A stretch of DNA of 64,000 bases from Spirochaetia bacterium (GTDB lineage: Bacteria > Spirochaetota > Spirochaetia > Treponematales > Rectinemataceae), in contig JARKOY010000079.1 in assembly GCA_029975555.1 (NCBI GenBank), forward strand, positions 210,614 to 274,613, written 5' to 3'. Positions 58,914 through 64,000 of this stretch are shown one piece after another. The position numbers and the translations under genes are program-made. Under the pieces are notes generated by a model, which was not told the origin of the DNA, searched no databases, and saw nothing but the letters and a program-made list of their open reading frames with translations. Numbering within the stretch: position 1 is the first letter of the stretch; each line of letters starts with the position of its first letter.

Positions 58914-60698
58914 TTACTTTTTCCAGGCTGAACTTTCCACGCTCCTCGCGATCATCGCGCTGAGCGCGGTGTCGGCGAGCTCGAGTCCTTTCGCCCAGTG
59001 CTGCATACAGAAGTCGTCGAGGAGCATCTGAGCCGCCATCGTTTGTCCTGAGGCCTTCAGGTCGAGGTACGTGTGCTCCATAGCGGGCATCTCGGAGAAG
59101 AGGGCCTTTTCATACGGATCGAAGACCTTTCTGATATCATCGTGGTAGAGCCTATACGAACCGAAGGCCAGTTTGGAGATCTGGAAGAAATGGGAGCCGG
59201 CCTGTGGCGTGGAGTACCTTATATCCACCGAGGATGCGCCTCCATAGAAGGGAACAAAGAGGCTGTTGCATGGCTGGTTGTAGGCATGGAGCATGAGGCC
59301 CAGCTCATTCGGAACATCCGGCCTGGCCAAGAGGATCGCCGTCGCGGCCGTCGTTCCCTCGAAGGCGTGGTGGCAGATGGCGCGAGGAAAGATCGAAACT
59401 TCCACGGTGTCCTTGGTCGGGAAGTCCGGCATCCACTCCTTGCGCTCGGCCACGTAATCGGTGCTGTAGTAGGGAACCTGCTTCAGATCAAGGACCTTGC
59501 CGCTCGGAAGGGGATAGGTGTCGTAGTGGTCGCGGGCGCAGGGCATCAGTGTCTGTGCGGAGATGTTCCCGGCGATGCCTTTCAGCAGCTCCATGGCCCG
59601 CTGATAGCGCATTTCTGTGTTGTAGAGTATCTCGGCTGCCGGGCGCGAAGCGATGTCGTTGTTGTTTTCGGGGTACAGCTCAGTGGTCCCGTAGACCGCC
59701 CTGAAGTTGATCTTCGAGACGTCAGGACCGATCCAGCCCTGGGACTGCGCAAAGGAGATAAGGTCCTGCGAGCAGCGTTCATAGTCGTCCGTGATCTGGA
59801 ACTGGTTGGATCTGGCCGTGTAGGTGTCTTGGTAGCGCCGCGCGGCCCATCGTTTACCAGTTATCTCGACGACCCAGAGCTCCTGAGGATCGCCTATCTC
59901 GAACATGATGGCGTTCCATGCTTGGCCATACTTTTCGGTGAGTTTCGTGAGGATATCAACCCCCTCGCGCGCAGTCCTTGCCCGCTCGAGGATGAGGCGC
60001 ACATAGTCGTTGTCGTGGAGCCCGTTGGTGAACGCCAGCTCGTCTCGTGTGGGCGCGTCGTTGTCCGACACGATGACCTGGAACTCATTGATGCCCATTC
60101 CGTATCCCCAGCGACCGGCCGAGCGGGAACCCACGAATGAGTAGGTCCGGGATGCTTGAGGAATGTCGATGTAGGCGGCCTTATACATTTCGGTCGAGGC
60201 GTGCTCACGGCCCTCTTCTTTGGCAACTTCGGAGATCGTGGTCGGCCCCAGGTCGCGGTTCTTGGATATGATGCTCCCCGCGCCAGCCGCCAGAACTTTG
60301 CCGTTGGCCAGGAACGTCGTGCATTCTCCTACGAATCCTGTCATGAGCCGGTCTGCCGTGTTGTACACGAGGATATCTTCGTAGGGTATCCCAGAACCAT
60401 CGGCGACGCCGCGCATCCATTCGACCTTTTCAGGCAAAAGCTGAAGCGCCAGAACTTCGCACCTCCTCGCCGCGGCGAGGACTGATGCGTAATCCACTCC
60501 GCGATTTTGGGCGGCCAGCTTCATTTGCACAATATGCTCCTGAATCTCGGCCCGCCGGGAGGAACCGACAAAAAGGCCCTCCTGATACGCCGAGGGCTCT
60601 GCCGCCCCGAGAGGCAAGGCCGATAAAAGCAGCAGCACGGCCGCCAGCACCCAAATACCAATCGCCCGTTTCATAGCGGGTACGCGGTTCGTCACCAT
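58914..60698 (-). CDS. Exported C45/C69-type Ntn-hydrolase
   Basis: A 594-residue protein. AGGAGG is six bases before the ATG and the N-terminus is a signal peptide (GIWVLAAVLLLLSALPLGAA). After a helical segment of about 100 residues, GECTTFLANG shows the Cys nucleophile expected after autocleavage in acyltransferase/dipeptidase families (isopenicillin N-acyltransferase-like or peptidase C69), followed by 'GSIISKNRDLG'. A further motif is 'WGYGMGINEFQVIVSDND'. Probably an envelope amidohydrolase or dipeptidase; substrate unknown. Confidence 0.82.
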   Translation of the reverse strand: MVTNRVPAMKRAIGIWVLAAVLLLLSALPLGAAEPSAYQEGLFVGSSRRAEIQEHIVQMKLAAQNRGVDYASVLAAARRCEVLALQLLPEKVEWMRGVADGSGIPYEDILVYNTADRLMTGFVGECTTFLANGKVLAAGAGSIISKNRDLGPTTISEVAKEEGREHASTEMYKAAYIDIPQASRTYSFVGSRSAGRWGYGMGINEFQVIVSDNDAPTRDELAFTNGLHDNDYVRLILERARTAREGVDILTKLTEKYGQAWNAIMFEIGDPQELWVVEITGKRWAARRYQDTYTARSNQFQITDDYERCSQDLISFAQSQGWIGPDVSKINFRAVYGTTELYPENNNDIASRPAAEILYNTEMRYQRAMELLKGIAGNISAQTLMPCARDHYDTYPLPSGKVLDLKQVPYYSTDYVAERKEWMPDFPTKDTVEVSIFPRAICHHAFEGTTAATAILLARPDVPNELGLMLHAYNQPCNSLFVPFYGGASSVDIRYSTPQAGSHFFQISKLAFGSYRLYHDDIRKVFDPYEKALFSEMPAMEHTYLDLKASGQTMAAQMLLDDFCMQHWAKGLELADTALSAMIARSVESSAWKK

Positions 60699-60837
60699 GA
60701 CACACCTCCTGGAAAGGCCTTGCGTGAACTGACATGTTGTCGATGGAGCCTCGAAGACAGCCTCTTTCTGCGCCCGAAGAAATTATACATGCGTATAGCT
60801 GAATAGACAATGAATTTTTATGCGGACAGGATGAATT

Positions 60838-60884
60838 AAACCCTATAGGGTATATTGCCAAAATAAACCTTATAGGGTATATTG
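60838..60884 (+). promoter_or_regulatory. Second hipBA promoter/operator region
   Basis: Two direct copies of AAACCyTATAGGGTATATTG (60838-60857 and 60865-60884), 27 bases apart; the cores ACCCTATAGGGT (60840-60851) and ACCTTATAGGGT (60867-60878) are palindromic. Promoter: TTGCCA (60855-60860), 17 bases, TATATT (60878-60883), so the second operator fills the spacer. Downstream, a further ATATACC half-site lies about 60890. Confidence 0.65.
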
Positions 60885-60910
60885 TTAGTATATACCTTTT
60901 GAGGGAAATT

Positions 60911-61162
60911 ATGCAAATGACGGTTTTTACATTGAAACAGCTTGCGACAGTGCTCAAAGCCCGACGAAAAGCGCTCAAACTCACTCAAAAAGATGTTGCG
61001 GCGCTTGTCGGTCTGCTCCCGAAGACGGTTTCCGCGCTCGAGACTGATCCGGGGCGGTGCAGTGTCGAGAGTCTGCGACTACTCCTTGTGGCGCTGAAGC
61101 TCGAATTGATCCTTTCTCCAAAGGATGAGAGCTCAAGCATGCTTCATGGAGCGGAGTGGTGA
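60911..61162 (+). CDS. hipB: HipB-type antitoxin/repressor (second module)
   Basis: An 83-residue XRE protein ('LATVLKARRKALKLTQKDVAALVGLLPKTVSALETDPGRC'), typical length for classic HipB. The ATG at 60911 follows GAGGGAAATT; an in-frame TTG four codons earlier is less likely. It overlaps hipA by 7 bases and likely represses through the dyads at 60838-60884. Confidence 0.9.
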   Translation: MQMTVFTLKQLATVLKARRKALKLTQKDVAALVGLLPKTVSALETDPGRCSVESLRLLLVALKLELILSPKDESSSMLHGAEW

Positions 61163-62499
61163 ACGTGGGGCGGAAGTCGAAGAGAAAGCGCCTCGTCGTC
61201 TGGATGAATGGCGAGCGTGTTGGGGTTTGGTCAATTCTCCCCTCAAACATTCATGAGTTTCGGTATGATACGTCATGGCTGGACTTTTCTGAGGTTCGGC
61301 CGCTTTCGCTCTCTATGCCCATCGTTAATGCAGAGTATGCATATACGGGACCGGTGGTCGAGGCTTTTTTTGAAAATTTGCTCCCCGACAGCGTGGACAT
61401 ACGTCGGCGTCTGCAGAGACGCTTCTCTGTCCAAACAGACTCCGCCTTCGATCTGCTCGCAGAAATTGGAAGAGATTGCGTAGGGGCGATTCAGCTTCTG
61501 CCAGAAGGGAAGTCGCCTCAAGATATTCGGACCATCTCTGCAGAGCCGCTCGATGAAGCTGGCGTAGCGCGCCTCCTTCGCCGGGTGGTGGCTCTTCCGG
61601 GGTTTGGCCAAGCAGATGGTGACGATTTTCGCATTTCAATCGCTGGGGCTCAGGAAAAGACGGCGCTCCTTTGGCACGAAGGACAATGGTGCAAGCCGTT
61701 GGGAGCAACCCCCTCGTCTCATATTTTCAAACTACCATTAGGTCTCGTTGGTGCCATTCAGGCGGATATGAGAGAATCGGTAGAGAACGAATGGTTGTGC
61801 GCCCGTATTGTGGAGGCATATGGCCTTGCGGTAGCTCGCTGCGAAATAGCTGATTTCGAAGATCAGCATGTGCTTATCGTGGAGCGTTTCGATAGAAAAC
61901 TCTCGGCGGATCATAGGTGGTGGATTCGCCTTCCTCAGGAGGATATGTGCCAGGCCACAGGTACGCCTCCGGAGATAAAATACGAGCGCGAAGGTGGGCC
62001 AGGAATTGTCGAGATCATGGGTCTACTAGCAGGATCAAAGAATCCTCTGCTCGACAGACGAAATTTTCTAAAGGCCCAGGTGCTGTATTGGATCCTTGCC
62101 GCTCCTGACGGGCATGCAAAAAATTTCAGTATCTTCCTTGAGCCTCAAGGGCGATTCTCGCTCACACCACTCTATGATGTCCTTTCTTCATATCCGATCC
62201 TTGGCCATGGAAACAACAAGCTGGCGCCTCAAAAGCTCACCATGGCCATGTCAGTAGTCGGAAAAAATAGACACAACAAATGGGCGTACATCACTCCGAG
62301 CGACTGGCTGACCACTGCCTCGAAATGTAGGGCGCAAGGGGACATTGAAAAAATTCTCCAAGAGCTGATAGAAGCAACTCCCAAGATGATTGAAACCGTA
62401 TCGTCAGAACTCCCGAATGGCTTTCCATCCAGGGTTTCCGAGCCGATATTTGAGGGGATACAAAGGGCTGTCGAGCGACTTCGAAAGGGTATTGCTTAA
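61156..62499 (+). CDS. hipA: HipA-family serine/threonine kinase toxin (second module)
   Basis: A 447-residue HipA close to the E. coli type. It has the GERVG N-lobe motif, SIAGAQEKTALL (nucleotide loop and autophosphorylation Ser region), the catalytic segment APDGHAKNFSIFLE with Asp-His-Lys-Asn, and metal-binding PLYDVLSSYP. Start codon GTG at 61156 overlaps hipB. The likely target is a tRNA synthetase, as for E. coli HipA, but this is not proven. Confidence 0.93.
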   Translation: MVNVGRKSKRKRLVVWMNGERVGVWSILPSNIHEFRYDTSWLDFSEVRPLSLSMPIVNAEYAYTGPVVEAFFENLLPDSVDIRRRLQRRFSVQTDSAFDLLAEIGRDCVGAIQLLPEGKSPQDIRTISAEPLDEAGVARLLRRVVALPGFGQADGDDFRISIAGAQEKTALLWHEGQWCKPLGATPSSHIFKLPLGLVGAIQADMRESVENEWLCARIVEAYGLAVARCEIADFEDQHVLIVERFDRKLSADHRWWIRLPQEDMCQATGTPPEIKYEREGGPGIVEIMGLLAGSKNPLLDRRNFLKAQVLYWILAAPDGHAKNFSIFLEPQGRFSLTPLYDVLSSYPILGHGNNKLAPQKLTMAMSVVGKNRHNKWAYITPSDWLTTASKCRAQGDIEKILQELIEATPKMIETVSSELPNGFPSRVSEPIFEGIQRAVERLRKGIA

Positions 62500-62549
62500 G
62501 CACTCATTTCTTGTAGGTATGCATCGGATAATCTCTCTGAAGGAGATGC

Positions 62550-62990
62550 CTAATCTTTGATTGTTTTTGTTTTCTTATACCTCAGAAAAATAACAAGAAA
62601 AAGAGTGCCGCAAACTACTAGGCCTGTAATGTTCAATGGTATTATAGTCGAGCTCAGAAATAAAGCGGAAAGGCCAAGCAATATTCTCTCAATCATCTTC
62701 AAGTGAGTGCCGACCCATCCTTCCAATGCTGCTGCAATCGATAGTACTGCTGCAGAGGCGAGAACAAGAGCATAGATAGTTTCCCAGGCGCCTGTCCCGA
62801 GGATCAACAGACCAGGATGATAAATAAAGAAGAATGGGATGATGAAGCCAGATAACCCAAGTCTAAACGCCAAGAATCCCGTTCTAGTCGCATTTGAATT
62901 TGCGAGCCCTGCTGCTGTGTATGCTGCTAATGCGACAGGTGGAGTGATAAATGAGATGATAGCAAAATAATGTATTCCTAATCTTCTCGC
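62550..62990 (-). pseudogene. C-terminal fragment of a TRAP transporter fused permease
   Basis: In-frame minus-strand sequence reads GIHYFAIISFITPPVALAAY then TAAGLANSNATRTGFLAF and further hydrophobic helices, the C-terminus of TRAP-TAXI 4TM/12TM fused permeases (ITPPVALAAY motif). The frame runs upstream to about 62990, where the IS-derived sequence begins, so the N-terminal part and start codon are lost. The 3' end is natural. Confidence 0.85.
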
Positions 62991-62991
62991 A

Positions 62992-63276
62992 CTACAGTTT
63001 TAACGTTCCATTGAGGAACATTTCAATGGTCTCCCAGGGCCGCCGTCCCTGGTTTCTGTACCCCAGATGCGGTCGCTCATAATTGTACTCGTGAAGCCAG
63101 CTGTCCAGATCCTCCTGGAGCGACGCTACGCTTTCATAGCGCTTCTTACGGAAAACGATTCTGAAAAACTCGTCCAGGACCGTCCGGTGAAAGCGCTCCA
63201 CGAAACCGTTTGTCTGGGGACGGCGAACCTGGGTCCGGCGGTGTTCAATGTCGTTCAATGCCAAATACAGTTCATA
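62992..63276 (-). pseudogene. 3' fragment of an IS481/IS3-like DDE transposase
   Basis: The minus-strand frame reads YELYLALNDIEHRRTQVRRP then QTNGFVERFHRTVLDEFF, with the catalytic Glu region, and ends WETIEMFLNGTLKL. This is the last about 95 residues of an IS481-type transposase. The 5' two-thirds is missing, replaced at about 63276 by the divergent ISNCY sequence. It is inserted in the TRAP permease gene. Confidence 0.85.
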
Positions 63277-63717
63277 CGAGCGAAGGTGCTCGAGCAGGTT
63301 GTGCAGAAGAAGCTGAGTCTACGGGCCGCGGCGAAGATGATGAAGGTGTCATATCGACAGGCGAAACGGCTGTATCGGCGGTATGTGGAGGAAGGGGATC
63401 AGGGGCTTATCCACCGGAACCTGGGGAAACCCTCTGGGAGAGCCTATGCGGAGAGTGTTCGCACGCGGGTCGTCGCCCTGTACCAGGAGCGGTATCGGGA
63501 CTTTGGGCCGACCTTTGCGGCAGAGAAGCTGCGTGCACGTGATGGGATTGCGATAGACCATGAGACGCTCAGGCGATGGTTGCGCGCCGAGGGGGTATGG
63601 GGTACGCAACGACGGAGGGCATCCTATCGCAGCCGACGAGAAAGGCGGGCGTGTTTTGGGGAGCTGTTGCAGTGTGACGGCAGTCATCATGATTGGTTTG
63701 AGGGACGGCGGGAGTAG
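63277..63717 (+). pseudogene. N-terminal fragment of an ISNCY-family transposase
   Basis: Plus-strand frame RAKVLEQVVQKKLSLRAAAK with a helix-turn-helix (SYRQAKRLYRRYVEEG), 'GLIHRNLGKPSGRAYAES' and 'CDGSHHDWFEGRRE' followed by a stop at 63715. The first catalytic Asp (CDGSHHDWF) is present; the rest of the DDE core is absent. No clear start codon is at the junction with the IS481 remnant. Confidence 0.82.
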
Positions 63718-63724
63718 ATGATAA

Positions 63725-64000
63725 ATGGTAAAAGAACTCAGGCTTGCCGGCATATCGACGATCGAGGACGCGAATCGGTTCCTGCAAGAGCACTCTCTGC
63801 CTGCCATCAACGCAAAGTTCGCCAAGCCACCATTACGGCCAGAGAATGCCCACGTGCCACTGTACAGCCCCCTGTCGCTTGCCGATATCTTCTGCTATGA
63901 GACTCCCCGAGTGGTCAGCAATGACTACGTGGTCAGCTACCACCGCAGGCTCTTCCAGATCACGCGACACACCAAGCCCCTTCCCCGACCCAGGACCCAG
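63725..64000 (+). pseudogene. C-terminal fragment of the same ISNCY-family transposase
   Basis: In a shifted frame, MVKELRLAGISTIEDANRFL to the window edge matches the C-terminal part of ISNCY transposases ('AHVPLYSPLSLADIFCYE', 'VVSNDYVVSYHRRLFQI'). The piece between 63717 and here (the DDE core, about 200 residues in intact relatives) is deleted. The fragment continues beyond the window. Confidence 0.82.

Larger units (their letters stand above)
62992..64000. mobile_element. Nested, degraded insertion sequences
   Basis: An IS481-like 3' end on the minus strand abuts an ISNCY-like element on the plus strand that has lost its DDE core. The junction is at about 63276. The left border, near 62992, cuts a TRAP permease. 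The right border is outside the window. Confidence 0.75.

Noticed and set aside
1..64000. CRISPR array, tRNA or rRNA gene
   Set aside because: No regularly spaced repeats, and no cloverleaf or rRNA-like sequence was recognised by reading.

Overview
The window looks like a moderately GC-rich chromosome segment from an anaerobic, fermentative bacterium, most likely a spirochaete (Treponema/Rectinema-like). This rests on the gene mix, not on a marker gene: [FeFe] hydrogenase and hydrogenase-like sensor, methylglyoxal synthase, a GH52 beta-xylosidase with a sugar ABC importer, a DUF3842 protein, several solute importers, lipoproteins, and no visible aerobic respiration. No rRNA, tRNA or CRISPR array was seen.

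Layout. 1-3119: end of an oligopeptide ABC operon (two permeases, two ATPases). 3188-7790 (minus): a serine beta-lactamase-like hydrolase, then a Zn/Mn-type metal ABC transporter headed by a DUF3842 gene; its promoter carries a DtxR-like palindrome. 7894-16331: a xylan/xylo-oligosaccharide locus with binding protein, two permeases, a sensor kinase whose input is a LacI-type sugar-binding domain, its response regulator, and the GH52 enzyme. 16532-19106 (minus): HigBA, then ThiF-like, MoaD-like and DUF2804 genes. 19107-19856: a non-coding, decayed stretch with a perfect 15-bp hairpin and a broken DUF4143 ATPase. 19857-26731 (minus): an EndoQ-UvrD fusion, mgsA, an endonuclease III homologue, and HipBA, preceded by four operator-like repeats. 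26948-29233: a metallophosphoesterase fragment and a GHKL ATPase with an Ig-like segment. 29355-33980: a BMP-type nucleoside ABC importer. 34071-40095: a GntR regulator, a tripartite tricarboxylate transporter operon headed by a creatinase-fold protein without metal ligands, and a divergent epimerase-like gene. 40101-46571: a lipoprotein, a flavin-dependent lipoprotein reductase, alkaline phosphatase and tatA-tatC-tatB. 46721-47286: MazEF. 47443-52657: a hydrogenase locus with two thioredoxin-like [2Fe-2S] proteins, a PAS-containing hydrogenase-like sensor, a SpoIIE-type phosphatase and a group B-like [FeFe] hydrogenase. 52706-57520 (minus): a Liv-type branched amino-acid importer with fused LivM-LivG. 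57659-60698: an exported protein, a tandem-ACT protein and an Ntn hydrolase. 60911-62499: a second HipBA. 62550-64000: a TRAP permease cut by nested IS remnants.

Themes. Most of the window is solute import coupled to local regulation, plus redox (hydrogenase, flavoprotein reductase) and four toxin-antitoxin modules. Five genes (starts 7754, 17120, 19106, 29233, 47443) have a good promoter whose -10 box ends only 6-10 bases before the ATG and no ribosome binding site, which points to leaderless mRNAs. The best candidates for new biology are the hydrogenase signalling locus with an AT-rich motif shared with the flavoprotein reductase promoter region, the sugar-sensing histidine kinase, the EndoQ-UvrD fusion, and the creatinase-like gene in the tricarboxylate transporter operon.
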